A stretch of DNA of 64,000 nucleotides from Bacteroidia bacterium (GTDB taxonomy: Bacteria; Bacteroidota; Bacteroidia; Flavobacteriales; Flavobacteriaceae). Made by a program: the position numbers and the translations under genes. The stretch lies in NCBI GenBank assembly GCA_030428865.1, contig JAUIEK010000004.1, positions 62,001-126,000 of the forward strand. Reading direction: 5' to 3'. Positions 29,261 to 38,410 of this stretch are shown piece after piece. Within the stretch, counting starts at the first letter, position 1. Each line of letters begins with the position of its first letter. The notes under the pieces are model-generated. The model did not search any database. It was not told the origin of the DNA and saw only the letters and a program-made list of their open reading frames with translations.

Positions 29261-29280
29261 GTTTATAACAGATGGATTTA

Positions 29281-30711
29281 TTAATTACTTCTGATATTAA
29301 TTTCATCTAGCTCGTACGTTCCATCAGAATTATCATCTCCACTACCTGTATATCGGAAAGCAATGTAGATTGATCCACTAGCACAAGATAAGTCTACAAT
29401 TCCAGACTCAAACCATGAACCAAATGCATCTGAGTCTTGAGTAATATAAGCTGCGGGTAAAACTCCCCAAGTAGCACTTGTTATATTATCAGGGTTTCCA
29501 TCCCAATCACTTGAAAAAAGAAGCTCTAGATTGCTTCCATCAGCAAAGCTATTTGATGTTTGAAATGTTAATGTCTCTCCATCTTGATTATCAAGATTAA
29601 TAAGTGGAGTAATTAGCCACGCAATTGTGCTAGCATCATCAGATCTAAAAGACCCTATTCGAGCTGAAACACCTAGAGATGGATTGCTGCCAGTTGAGGT
29701 ATATGCTTGCCAGTTTTGTGTTCCTTCTTGAATATAATTTGTCCAACCATTCCCAGAAACAGGTTGAAAAGTTGTCTGAGTTTCAAAGTTGTCACTAAAT
29801 AGTATATTAGAGCCTTCTGAAGCAGCAATTCCACAATCTAACTCTATAGGATCACATCTTTCTATATCGTCAAAAGAAATATCAGCAGGAGTATTAATAA
29901 TTAATACGCTAAAATCATCTCCAAAATCTCTACTGTAGATTCCTTGAATAGAACCTCTGTTTGGATTTACAGAAGCATAAGTAAAATCTGAAAACCCACT
30001 TGCTGTTTGTAGTGGAATTGTAGTAGAACCACCACAGGTTTCAAGTGTTCTAAAACCGTCAAAATCATCACCTGGTTCACCAGAGTAAGTTAATCCTAAC
30101 TGATCTCTTCTAAATTGTACATCACTTAATTGAATTAATGTGTTTTCATCAGCTTCTGTTAATTCATCAATAGTAGTAACTTTAGGAGTAATCTCCGAAA
30201 CTTCAGAGCTTCTTACGATAAAGTTATCAAACTCTGTACGCCCAATCTCATCAAGATCAGAACCTTTCCCGATCACGTACACTCCATTAGATTCGCCAAA
30301 AGATAATCCGTTAAGCATTACGTATACTTTTCTTCCTACATCATATGTATTATGAAGAGATGTAACATCTACACTTACTCTAAAGCCTAGTCTAGGATCT
30401 TCAGCCGAAGTACTGCCATCTTCCTTATTTTGAATAATCAATTCTTTATAAAAATTACCAGCTCGATCACTAGAAATAACATATCCTGTTATATATAAAT
30501 TTTGATCGAAAGTAACATGATCATCTCCATCACCTTGTGCTTGTTGATATGCAGCTACAACCGATCGAAAGGTTGTTTCTGTATAGTCAGTCAAATCTGG
30601 TTCTTGAATAGTTACATCAGGAGTATTAAAATCTCCATCTTCTACACACGAGAAGAAAGTAAATGTAGTAATTGCAATAAGAGCAAGTACTTTTATAATT
30701 GTTGTTTTCAT
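29281..30711 (-). CDS. DUF5689 lipoprotein with choice-of-anchor J domain
   Basis: 476 residues from the ATG at 30711; six more residues are possible from 30729. A lipoprotein signal ends in FFSC. Residues about 35-270 are DUF5689, an OB-like domain (YITGYVISSDRAGNFYKELIIQN, YVMLNGLSFGESNGVYVIG). Residues about 300-475 are a choice-of-anchor J/cleaved-adhesin-like beta sandwich (FSDNFETQTTFQPVSGNGWT, AWLITPLINLDNQDGETLTF, DELNIRSN-like end). Its predicted stop-to-start distance from the TonB receptor is about 20 bases, so it is probably the surface lipoprotein partner of that receptor. Confidence 0.85.
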   Translation of the reverse strand: MKTTIIKVLALIAITTFTFFSCVEDGDFNTPDVTIQEPDLTDYTETTFRSVVAAYQQAQGDGDDHVTFDQNLYITGYVISSDRAGNFYKELIIQNKEDGSTSAEDPRLGFRVSVDVTSLHNTYDVGRKVYVMLNGLSFGESNGVYVIGKGSDLDEIGRTEFDNFIVRSSEVSEITPKVTTIDELTEADENTLIQLSDVQFRRDQLGLTYSGEPGDDFDGFRTLETCGGSTTIPLQTASGFSDFTYASVNPNRGSIQGIYSRDFGDDFSVLIINTPADISFDDIERCDPIELDCGIAASEGSNILFSDNFETQTTFQPVSGNGWTNYIQEGTQNWQAYTSTGSNPSLGVSARIGSFRSDDASTIAWLITPLINLDNQDGETLTFQTSNSFADGSNLELLFSSDWDGNPDNITSATWGVLPAAYITQDSDAFGSWFESGIVDLSCASGSIYIAFRYTGSGDDNSDGTYELDEINIRSN

Positions 30712-30732
30712 TGTAAATGAATTTTTCATTTT

Positions 30733-33519
30733 TTAAAATCGTAAGTTTAAGTTTAAGAAGTAAGTAGTGCCTCTACCATACCAATATCTATTTCCAAATA
30801 CAGGTGTGTCTAAAGATTTATCTGCTAATAATTGTCTATAATTTGCATTTCTACCTTGTTCGTAACCACCTGTTCTATATTGCTGGTTAAATAAATTTGT
30901 AATACTTGCAAAAAGACTAATATATGTATTGTTTATTTTCCATGATTTTCCTCCGATAAGGTTTACAACCATATAGTCGTCAATTTTTTCTTGTTGTAAT
31001 AATTGTCTAGCAACTGCAGGGTCATAATCATTAAAAGGAAGTCCATCAAAATCAGTATAAAAATTAGGGCTTCGTTGTGTAGGACTCACATCAATATAAG
31101 CGTTAGACATAAAGTTAAAAGTAGAACTTATCCACCAATAATCAGGATCTCGATACTCAAAACCAACAGAGTACGCTGTTTGTGGTCCATTAGATAATTT
31201 ATAATTTTTCAAGAAAGATTTAGTCCCTTCGTTAAGGAGAGGTCCTTCGTCTGAAGTTAAATGTATATTAGGATTGTTACTATAGATATGTTGACCAATA
31301 GAAGCAACTCCTTTTAATTTTATGGTAGGTGTTACCTGTGCTTCCAATCCTAATTCCATTCCTACATGTCTTTTGTCAACACCTTGTAAAATTTCTTGAA
31401 CAAAAAACCTTCCATCTTCACTACCTTGGTCTCCAATACCATCAGCAAAGAAAAATGAAATCTCATTAGCATTTTGTATTTGGGTAAAATAACCTGTTAA
31501 ACGACCTTGCAAAATGGGAGAACGTAAAATATAGCTAGCATCAAAAGACATAATTTTCTCTTCAGTTATACCCTCTACAATATCATGATTTTCTCTAGAA
31601 TTTGTAAACGTATTTCTTATTGTTGGTGCTTTGGTTATATATGCTGCATTTACATCAAATAAATGTCTTCCTGTTAATTTGTAGGTAGCACCTGCTTTAA
31701 AGCCAATACCAGAAAAGTTTAATTTTTCTCCTTTACCAAAAGAGTTATCTGCAAATCTTCCATTTTGATACAACCCTTCTCTTTGATATGATGTGTATGT
31801 GTAGCTAGCAGATGTGTAAAAATCTACTTTTTTATATTTAAAGACAGCCTGAGCAAAGGCGTTAGCTACACTAGAAAAAATATTGTAATTGTATCGAAAA
31901 CGATCTCCTTCTTGTATAATTCTGTTTGGATTTAATATGTCATTTTGAGCTTGCTCTGCATTGTCTTGAAAAGGATTAACATCCAGAAAACCAGTGCCTC
32001 CTAACAAGTCTACCATATTCGCAAAATTTTCTGATTTTAAATTACGGTAACTTACAGAGCCATTAAAAGTGATATTTTCATTAATAGTACTATTAACAAT
32101 AGAATTAATAGTAAACTGCGTGTCATCAACTCTGTCTTCGTATAATACATAGGTAGAATTTCTTCCATTATTTGCGTTGATGATGTTTGCACTATACATG
32201 TCATTCCAATTAATTTGACCATCTTCAATAAAATCTGCCGCTGCTGTCGCTGCCCTTGAAGGGTCATTAGGGAATCTTAGAGCTTGAAAACTCGGTAGTT
32301 TTTGATAATAAGTTGGGTCTGGGTTTGATCCATTTCCAATTGGTAATCCTGTGCTAGGGTCAAGATCAGTACCTCCAAAATCTAGTCTGCTATTTGCTAA
32401 CTTACCATATTGGTAAGCCACATTAGTATTTAAAGAGGTAGTTTCATTAACATTCCAATAATGGTTTAACATAATAATAGGCTCAACCAACTCTTTGTGA
32501 CGAGAATTTCTTTTTCTACCATCTTGATAACCCCAATAAGAATTATATTTAATTCCTTTTAAGTCATAAACTTCTTGAGTATTAGCTGAAGATTTACCTC
32601 TTTTATTAGGAGCAATTATAGATGTTAAGTTTAAACTATGTTTATCATTAATTTTCTTTTCTATAGATGCAAATAATGAAGTTGCGTTATAAAAACTACC
32701 ATCATTAAACCCTTCTACACCATCTCTTCTACTAGCAGAAATACTAAAGGCCCAACCATCTTCTAAAATACCTGAGTTGTATGTTGCCATTACCCTGTGT
32801 ACGTAACTTCTGTTTGAAGAAGCGTATGAGATTCGTGTTCCAGGTCTCTGGCCAGAAGCTCTTGTATTAATATTAGTAGACCCTAAAATACCACCAAAAG
32901 TATAATTAGATGGAGCCAATCCATTACTAAACTCTTGATTTCTAGTAACATCATTTAAACCTCCCCAGTTAGCCCATTGAGGTCTCCCATTAAAAAGTTT
33001 ATTCATCTCAATACCGTTAATCATAACAGTACCATTTTCTGAATCTAATCCGCGTACTCTAAAGAAAGAGCCGCTAAACTCAAAAGCAGCTGTTCGTAAG
33101 TAAATATCTCTCGTAGCTTGTAATAAACCCGATATGTTATCTGCAGCGCTTGCATCTTCATTAAGTTCATCATCTGTTATTGTGATAATGCTTAAGTCTT
33201 GATCTATAGAAAGATCTGCAAATAGATAAATAGTTCCTAAATTAATAGGATTTCCTTTAAATGTTAGTGGAAAATTTTGTGTTTCAAAACCTTTTAAGGT
33301 AATTTCAAGCACGTAGATTCCGTCTGAAAAACCACTTAACTCAAAGCTTCCATCAGCTTTGGTTATGGTTGATTGACTTCCACGTTTTACAGAAACACTA
33401 ACATTTTGAAGGGGACTTTCTGAATTGCCATCAAGAACAATTCCTTTTACAACATTTTGGGCATCTAAACTAAAAGATAGTAAAAAAACACCAAGTATTG
33501 TACATAAGATTCTTTTCAT
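30733..33519 (-). CDS. TonB-dependent receptor paired with DUF5689 lipoprotein
   Basis: 928 residues: signal peptide (1-20, ending SLDAQ), a carboxypeptidase-like regulatory domain (NVVKGIVLDGNSESPLQNVSV, about 22-110), a plug (INGIEMNKLFNGRPQWANWGG, about 135-245) and a long barrel ending in aromatic LNLRF. It is transcribed with the DUF5689 lipoprotein and lies divergent from a secreted EEP nuclease/phosphatase. Cleavage of a phosphate ester or nucleic acid outside the cell followed by uptake through this receptor is a plausible but unproven model. Confidence 0.88.
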   Translation of the reverse strand: MKRILCTILGVFLLSFSLDAQNVVKGIVLDGNSESPLQNVSVSVKRGSQSTITKADGSFELSGFSDGIYVLEITLKGFETQNFPLTFKGNPINLGTIYLFADLSIDQDLSIITITDDELNEDASAADNISGLLQATRDIYLRTAAFEFSGSFFRVRGLDSENGTVMINGIEMNKLFNGRPQWANWGGLNDVTRNQEFSNGLAPSNYTFGGILGSTNINTRASGQRPGTRISYASSNRSYVHRVMATYNSGILEDGWAFSISASRRDGVEGFNDGSFYNATSLFASIEKKINDKHSLNLTSIIAPNKRGKSSANTQEVYDLKGIKYNSYWGYQDGRKRNSRHKELVEPIIMLNHYWNVNETTSLNTNVAYQYGKLANSRLDFGGTDLDPSTGLPIGNGSNPDPTYYQKLPSFQALRFPNDPSRAATAAADFIEDGQINWNDMYSANIINANNGRNSTYVLYEDRVDDTQFTINSIVNSTINENITFNGSVSYRNLKSENFANMVDLLGGTGFLDVNPFQDNAEQAQNDILNPNRIIQEGDRFRYNYNIFSSVANAFAQAVFKYKKVDFYTSASYTYTSYQREGLYQNGRFADNSFGKGEKLNFSGIGFKAGATYKLTGRHLFDVNAAYITKAPTIRNTFTNSRENHDIVEGITEEKIMSFDASYILRSPILQGRLTGYFTQIQNANEISFFFADGIGDQGSEDGRFFVQEILQGVDKRHVGMELGLEAQVTPTIKLKGVASIGQHIYSNNPNIHLTSDEGPLLNEGTKSFLKNYKLSNGPQTAYSVGFEYRDPDYWWISSTFNFMSNAYIDVSPTQRSPNFYTDFDGLPFNDYDPAVARQLLQQEKIDDYMVVNLIGGKSWKINNTYISLFASITNLFNQQYRTGGYEQGRNANYRQLLADKSLDTPVFGNRYWYGRGTTYFLNLNLRF

Positions 33520-33547
33520 TTGTTAGTTTTAATTTATTTTCGAAATG

Positions 33548-33555
33548 CAAACCTA
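33548..33555 (-). promoter_or_regulatory. -7 promoter box of DUF5689-linked TonB receptor
   Basis: Exact minus-strand TAGGTTTG, 28 bases before the ATG; no TTG at the preferred spacing was found. Confidence 0.45.
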
Positions 33556-33630
33556 GATAATTTGAAGATAATTTATAGCTTGTTTTCGTTAAAATTACAT
33601 TATCTAAACTTTAGCATAGTTTTTGTTTTT

Positions 33631-33638
33631 TATGTTTG
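33631..33638 (+). promoter_or_regulatory. -7 promoter box of EEP nuclease gene
   Basis: Exact TATGTTTG, 17 bases before the ATG at 33656. It lies downstream of the first codon of the longer frame and so supports the shorter protein. Confidence 0.5.
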
Positions 33639-33655
33639 CATTTAATTTCTTAAGG

Positions 33656-34705
33656 ATGAAAAAAACAATTCTGTACTTACTATTATTAGGATCTTTGTCT
33701 ATTTATTCGCAGGCAAAAAGCAAAAAATATAAAATCCGAACGATTGCTTTTTATAATCTTGAAAATCTTTTTGATACTATAAATGACGTAAATAAAAATG
33801 ATGAGGCAAGTCCCATCATGGAGTTAAAAGGAAATCGATCTGCAATATATTGGGATAAAATTGATAAACTGGCAAGTGTAATTTCTCAAATAGGAGAAGA
33901 AAAGTCACATACTAGTCCGGCTATAATAGGAGTTGCGGAAGTAGAAAATAGAAGTGTGCTAGAAGACTTAATCAACTCTAAGCATTTGAAATCAAAACGA
34001 TATGATATTATTCATTACGAATCGCCTGATAAAAGAGGAATTGATGTGGCATTATTATATCAAAAGCGATATTTTAAACCTGTATACCATGAGGCTTTTA
34101 ATCCTAACATTTACAATCAAAATAGAAAGGTATATACCAGAGATCAGCTTTTAGTATCTGGATATTTAGATGATGAGTTAGTTCATATTATTGTAAATCA
34201 CTGGCCCTCTAGAAGTGGCGGTGAAGCAAAAAGCAGACCTTTGCGAGAAAAAGCAGCCTATCAAAACACAAAAATTATAGCGGAGTTAAAAAAGAAAGAA
34301 AAAAACCCGAAAATCATTACGATGGGTGATTTTAATGATGATCCTATTAATGCTAGCTTTAAAGATGTGCTAAAAACAAAATCGCAAATAAAAAAAGTTA
34401 AAGAAGGAGATTTGTATAATCCTTATGAAGATATGTTTAGAAGGGGTTTTAATACATTAGGCTACAGAGATAATATTAATCTATTTGATCAAATTATCTT
34501 TTCAGAACCTCTTTTGGATAAAGGAAAAAAAGACTTTAGTAGTTATAAAATGTTTAAAGCAGGAATCTTTAATAAACGCTTTTTAACTACAAGTGAAGGG
34601 ATGTTTAAAGGATATCCTTTTAGAAGTTTTTCTTACGGTAATTATACAGGCGGTTATAGCGATCATTATCCAGTTTATATTTACTTGATTAAAGAAACAA
34701 ACTAA
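33656..34705 (+). CDS. Secreted endonuclease/exonuclease/phosphatase family protein
   Basis: 349 residues with a signal peptide (1-19, ending SIYSQ). The EEP-fold catalytic motifs are AFYNLENLFD, GVAEVENR, GIDVALLYQKR, VNHWPSRSGGE, TMGDFNDDP and YSDHYPVYIYL, covering the metal-binding Asn/Glu and the Asp/His pairs of the DNase I/sphingomyelinase superfamily. The substrate may be DNA, RNA or a phosphodiester lipid. It starts divergently from the TonB receptor and DUF5689 pair and converges on recJ, with six bases between. Confidence 0.88.
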   Translation: MKKTILYLLLLGSLSIYSQAKSKKYKIRTIAFYNLENLFDTINDVNKNDEASPIMELKGNRSAIYWDKIDKLASVISQIGEEKSHTSPAIIGVAEVENRSVLEDLINSKHLKSKRYDIIHYESPDKRGIDVALLYQKRYFKPVYHEAFNPNIYNQNRKVYTRDQLLVSGYLDDELVHIIVNHWPSRSGGEAKSRPLREKAAYQNTKIIAELKKKEKNPKIITMGDFNDDPINASFKDVLKTKSQIKKVKEGDLYNPYEDMFRRGFNTLGYRDNINLFDQIIFSEPLLDKGKKDFSSYKMFKAGIFNKRFLTTSEGMFKGYPFRSFSYGNYTGGYSDHYPVYIYLIKETN

Positions 34706-34711
34706 AAAGGG

Positions 34712-36397
34712 TTATTGTAAATCCTTTAAAACTAATTGAATAGATTTTGAGCCGTTCCATTCGTTTTCTTCTAAGGAGTAAACAATATCAAAACTATTTT
34801 TTGTTTGAGAGATTTTATTACCAAGATTGAAACCGATACTATTAAAAGTAGTTGTGTTATCTGCTTGAAATAAGTTCAGTTTTAAATGACTTTCATCTGC
34901 TCCAACTTTTCTTCCAAACCCGTTATCTCTTACAGCTGATGTTTTAAAAGTAGGTGTCATATTCTTAGGTCCAAACGGAGCCATTTGTTGTATAATTCTA
35001 AAAAATTTGGGCGTTATATCAGAAAAATCAATTTCTGCATCAATACAGATTTCTGGGATTTGTGAGTCCTTTGTAATGGTTTTTGATACAACCTCTTCAA
35101 ATCGTTTTTTAAAAGCTTGAAAATTTTCTGGAAGAATGGTTAGACCAGCAGCATATTTATGTCCTCCAAATTGTTCAATGAATTTACTACAAGCTTCTAA
35201 CGCATCATAAATATCAAAACCAGAAACCGAACGTGCAGAAGCAGTTAACTTATCACCACTTTTTGTAAATACTAATGTAGGTCTATAATAGGTTTCTATC
35301 AATCTAGAAGCCACAATACCAATAACGCCTTTATGCCAAGTTTCACAATAAACAACAGTTGAAAAGTTTTGCTGTTCATTATTTTCTTCAATTTGTCGTA
35401 GAGCTTCATGTGTAATTAGTTTATCGAGTTCTTTTCTATCTGCATTAAATGTATGTATTTCTTCTGCATATTCCAGTGATTTTTCAAAATTTGTTTCTGT
35501 TAATAATGTTACTGCTTTGTTTCCATGTTCTATTCTTCCAGCAGCATTAATTCTTGGAGCAATAAGAAAAACGACATCTGTTATAGTCAATTCTTTCTTT
35601 TTTACTTGGTTAATTAGCGCTCGTATTCCTGATCTTGGATTGGAGTTAATAACTTGTAATCCGTAATAAGCAAGTATTCTGTTTTCTCCAGTTATTGGTA
35701 CAATATCAGCTCCAATTGCTATGGCAACCAAATCCAAATAAGGAATTAAGTTTTGTAACGATCCACCTCTTTTTTCTTCTAGAGCTTGAATCAGTTTAAA
35801 ACCAACACCACATCCGCACAATTCATCAAAAGGATATTTGCAATCTTCTCTTTTCGGATTTAACACGGCTACCGCTGCAGGAATGTTTGATCCAGGTTTG
35901 TGATGATCACAAATTATAAAATCAATTCCTTTACTTTTTGCATATTCAATTTTATCAATTGCTTTGATACCACAATCTAATGCAATAACTAATGTAAAAT
36001 CGTTATCGTGTGCAAAATCAATTCCTTGGTAAGAAATACCGTAGCCTTCTTCGTAACGATCTGGAATATACGTTGCAACAGATGCATTCCATTCTTTTAA
36101 GTATGTGTAAACTAATGATGCTGCAGTAGTTCCGTCTACATCATAATCGCCGTAAATAAGAATTTGTTCTTTGTTTTTGATAGCAGTTTCAATTCTATCA
36201 ACAGCTTTATCCATGTCTTTTAGTAAGAAAGGAGCATGTAAATCTTCTAATGAAGGTCGAAAAAATCGTTTTGCCTCATCAAAGTTTTTAATGCCTCTTT
36301 GTGCAAGAATTTTTGCCAGGATAGAATTGATAGATAAAGACTGAGAAAGTTCAGAAATTAGTTTTGAATCAGGCTCAGGTTTTAATGTCCACCGCAT
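34712..36397 (-). CDS. recJ: Single-stranded-DNA-specific exonuclease RecJ
   Basis: 561 residues. The DHH/DHHA1 phosphoesterase motifs are ILIYGDYDVDGTTAASL, VIALDCGIKA, FIICDHHKPG and the DHHA1-type GFDIYDALEACSKFIEQFGGHKYAAG. The C-terminal OB domain is present (ITPKFFRIIQQMAPFGPKNM). It degrades single-stranded DNA 5' to 3' in RecF-pathway recombination and mismatch repair. It lies 15 bases downstream of osmC and is probably in one unit with it. Confidence 0.95.
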   Translation of the reverse strand: MRWTLKPEPDSKLISELSQSLSINSILAKILAQRGIKNFDEAKRFFRPSLEDLHAPFLLKDMDKAVDRIETAIKNKEQILIYGDYDVDGTTAASLVYTYLKEWNASVATYIPDRYEEGYGISYQGIDFAHDNDFTLVIALDCGIKAIDKIEYAKSKGIDFIICDHHKPGSNIPAAVAVLNPKREDCKYPFDELCGCGVGFKLIQALEEKRGGSLQNLIPYLDLVAIAIGADIVPITGENRILAYYGLQVINSNPRSGIRALINQVKKKELTITDVVFLIAPRINAAGRIEHGNKAVTLLTETNFEKSLEYAEEIHTFNADRKELDKLITHEALRQIEENNEQQNFSTVVYCETWHKGVIGIVASRLIETYYRPTLVFTKSGDKLTASARSVSGFDIYDALEACSKFIEQFGGHKYAAGLTILPENFQAFKKRFEEVVSKTITKDSQIPEICIDAEIDFSDITPKFFRIIQQMAPFGPKNMTPTFKTSAVRDNGFGRKVGADESHLKLNLFQADNTTTFNSIGFNLGNKISQTKNSFDIVYSLEENEWNGSKSIQLVLKDLQ

Positions 36398-36412
36398 GAA
36401 AAACGTAGCAAT

Positions 36413-36835
36413 TTATTGCTTGTGAAGATACACTTCTGTTGTTACATCTGCAAACTGACGAAACATTTCCATTACACCACAATATTTTTCTATAGATAGA
36501 TTAACAGCTTTGTTTATTTTGTCTTCTTGCAAATCAGATCCAGTAAAATGATATTCAACAGCAACTTTATGATAGTATTTTGGATGTTCATCAGTCAATT
36601 CACCATGTACAACAATCTTAAAATTAGCTACTTCAGCTCTCATTTTTTTCAGAAAAGAAACAACATCTAGCCCAGAACATCCTGCTAAAGAAGAAAGCAT
36701 CATTGCCTTGGGGGTTAGCCCAGAACTATTTCCACCATGTTCTTCAGAAGCATCAATTAATACAGAATGACCGCTAGGATTATCAGATGCAAATTGCATG
36801 TTTTCTTTCCACTCTGTGGTAACAGTGTTTGTCAT
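36413..36835 (-). CDS. OsmC/Ohr-family peroxiredoxin-like protein
   Basis: 140 residues. An OsmC fold with two conserved cysteines in SSLAGCSGLDVVSFLKKM and EKYCGVMEMF, the usual redox pair that reduces organic hydroperoxides. It belongs to the YhfA/OsmC-like branch rather than clear Ohr, so the substrate is uncertain. It has an exact -7 box and appears to lead an osmC-recJ unit. Confidence 0.9.
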   Translation of the reverse strand: MTNTVTTEWKENMQFASDNPSGHSVLIDASEEHGGNSSGLTPKAMMLSSLAGCSGLDVVSFLKKMRAEVANFKIVVHGELTDEHPKYYHKVAVEYHFTGSDLQEDKINKAVNLSIEKYCGVMEMFRQFADVTTEVYLHKQ

Positions 36836-36863
36836 AATGAAAATGTATAATTATATATACTTT

Positions 36864-36871
36864 CAAAAGTA
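36864..36871 (-). promoter_or_regulatory. -7 promoter box of osmC-like gene
   Basis: Exact minus-strand TACTTTTG, 28 bases before the ATG. Confidence 0.45.
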
Positions 36872-36916
36872 CTGGTTTTTTAACGTATAGGAAAACTACT
36901 TTTTGATTAAAAAAAT

Positions 36917-36924
36917 TAACTTTG
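36917..36924 (+). promoter_or_regulatory. -7 promoter box of M48 peptidase gene
   Basis: Exact TAACTTTG, 23 bases before the ATG at 36948. The longer frame from 36903 would overlap it. Confidence 0.5.
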
Positions 36925-36947
36925 TGAAACACCAAAATCGTAAAAAA

Positions 36948-37739
36948 ATGAAAAAAGTAGCATTTCTATTATTTATAACATCTTTATTAACGGTAAGTAG
37001 TCATGCACAATTTAAAAAATTGTTGAAAAAGAAAGGGAATAAAGATGCGATTACTAAAGTCTTAACGGCAGCTACATTAAGCGATGCTGATGTAAATGCT
37101 TTCACAAAAGAAGCAATTGATTGGATGGACAAGAATAATGCAGCTTTTCCTGAGGGAAGTGTTTATGAAAAAAGACTCGCAGAGATTGTGGCAGGATTTA
37201 AAGATTTAGAAGGGATTTCCATGGATTTTGGAGGCTATTGGGTAAAGTCACCTATTAATGCTTTTGCGATGGGAACTCCTCAAAAAGGTTATACACGTAT
37301 CTTGTCTCCGTTAATGGATGTGATGGACAATGATCAAGTAACAGCAGTTGTTGCGCATGAAATTTGTCATGTAAAAAAAGAACATTCTAAAAAAGGAATC
37401 AAAAAAGCATACATGAGAAGTGCTACAAAAGATGTATTAGTTGCCAATACGGGTAATACAGGAGAGTTTTTAAACGATACGGGGCTTAGTAATTTTACAG
37501 AGAATTATTTTGGAGCTGTTTCTTCTCGAACTCAAGAATCTGAAGCTGATAAATGCGCTTTTGGTTTATTAGTGAAAAACAAGCTTAATTATCATGCGCT
37601 TGCAGGGGCTTTTGAAGTACTTAAAAAATTAAGTGGTGATGGAGGGAAAGGCTCTATAATGTCTAGTCACCCAGCAACAGATGACCGTGTAGAAAGAGCT
37701 AAAAAATGGGCTAAAGAGCAGGATGAGAAAAGCAAATAA
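36948..37739 (+). CDS. Secreted M48-family metallopeptidase
   Basis: 263 residues from the ATG at 36948, which opens a signal peptide ending SSHAQ. The zinc motif HEICH is in VVAHEICHVKKEH, and the third ligand region is RTQESEADKCAF (ExxxD). These are periplasmic or lipoprotein-type peptidases (YcaL/LoiP-like) that clear misfolded envelope proteins. No lipobox is seen, so it should be soluble. It is not the HtpX-like peptidase found later in this window, which is membrane-embedded. Confidence 0.88.
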   Translation: MKKVAFLLFITSLLTVSSHAQFKKLLKKKGNKDAITKVLTAATLSDADVNAFTKEAIDWMDKNNAAFPEGSVYEKRLAEIVAGFKDLEGISMDFGGYWVKSPINAFAMGTPQKGYTRILSPLMDVMDNDQVTAVVAHEICHVKKEHSKKGIKKAYMRSATKDVLVANTGNTGEFLNDTGLSNFTENYFGAVSSRTQESEADKCAFGLLVKNKLNYHALAGAFEVLKKLSGDGGKGSIMSSHPATDDRVERAKKWAKEQDEKSK

Positions 37740-37840
37740 GTACATTTTATGGTTGTATTTGCATGGGCTGATCAATGAAGAACTAGATAACTCAGGATTT
37801 TAAATTGTATAAGAAGAGCGAAAAACATAGAGCTCTGACG

Positions 37841-38410
37841 CTAGACTAAAAAACGAATCGTTTCCTGTAGTTTAGGAACAACTTCTTTTTCAAACCAAGG
37901 GTTTTTCTTTTGCCATAAACGATTTCTAGGTGATGGGTGTGGTAGTACAAAGTAATTAGGTAAATATTCTTGGTAATTTTTTACCGTTTCGGTTAATGTT
38001 TGTTTTGCTTCATTTTTTAAGTAGTAGTTTTGAGCGTACATCCCAATTAAAATAAGCATTTCTAAATTAGGCATTAGATTAAACAAAGGCTCATGCCATG
38101 TAGGAGCACATTCTTTTCTAGGAGGTAGATCGCCACTTTTTCCTTTTCCTGGATAGCAAAATCCCATAGGAATTATAGCAAATAGTTTTTCATTGTAAAA
38201 AGTCTCTTCAGAAACATTAAGCCATTTTCGAAGCTGAACTCCACTAGGATCATTCCAAGGAATTCCTGTCTTATGGACACGAGTTCCTGGAGCTTGCCCA
38301 ATAATGACAATTTTAGAACTTTTACTTGCACGTAAAACAGGATTGGCTCCTAAAGCTAAATGAGGTTCGCAAATTGTGCAATTTTTTATTTGTTTAAGAA
38401 GTTGTTTCAT
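37841..38410 (-). CDS. Uracil-DNA glycosylase family protein with four cysteines
   Basis: 189 residues. The UDG superfamily fold has motif A as IGQAPGTRVHKTGIPWNDPSG and motif B as HPSPRN. Cysteines at 11, 14, 85 and 101 have the spacing C-x2-C ... C-x15-C seen in family 4 glycosylases that carry a 4Fe-4S cluster. Motif A here reads GQAPG with Asn53 nearby; the exact base specificity (uracil, hypoxanthine or other) is not clear. It overlaps the rsmI gene upstream by four bases and is translated with it. The gap to the M48 gene (101 bases) shows nothing. Confidence 0.85.
   Translation of the reverse strand: MKQLLKQIKNCTICEPHLALGANPVLRASKSSKIVIIGQAPGTRVHKTGIPWNDPSGVQLRKWLNVSEETFYNEKLFAIIPMGFCYPGKGKSGDLPPRKECAPTWHEPLFNLMPNLEMLILIGMYAQNYYLKNEAKQTLTETVKNYQEYLPNYFVLPHPSPRNRLWQKKNPWFEKEVVPKLQETIRFLV

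Noticed and set aside
37740..37840. Gap after the M48 gene as a possible RNA or terminator
   Set aside because: Only short imperfect repeats, no promoter box and no T-tract.
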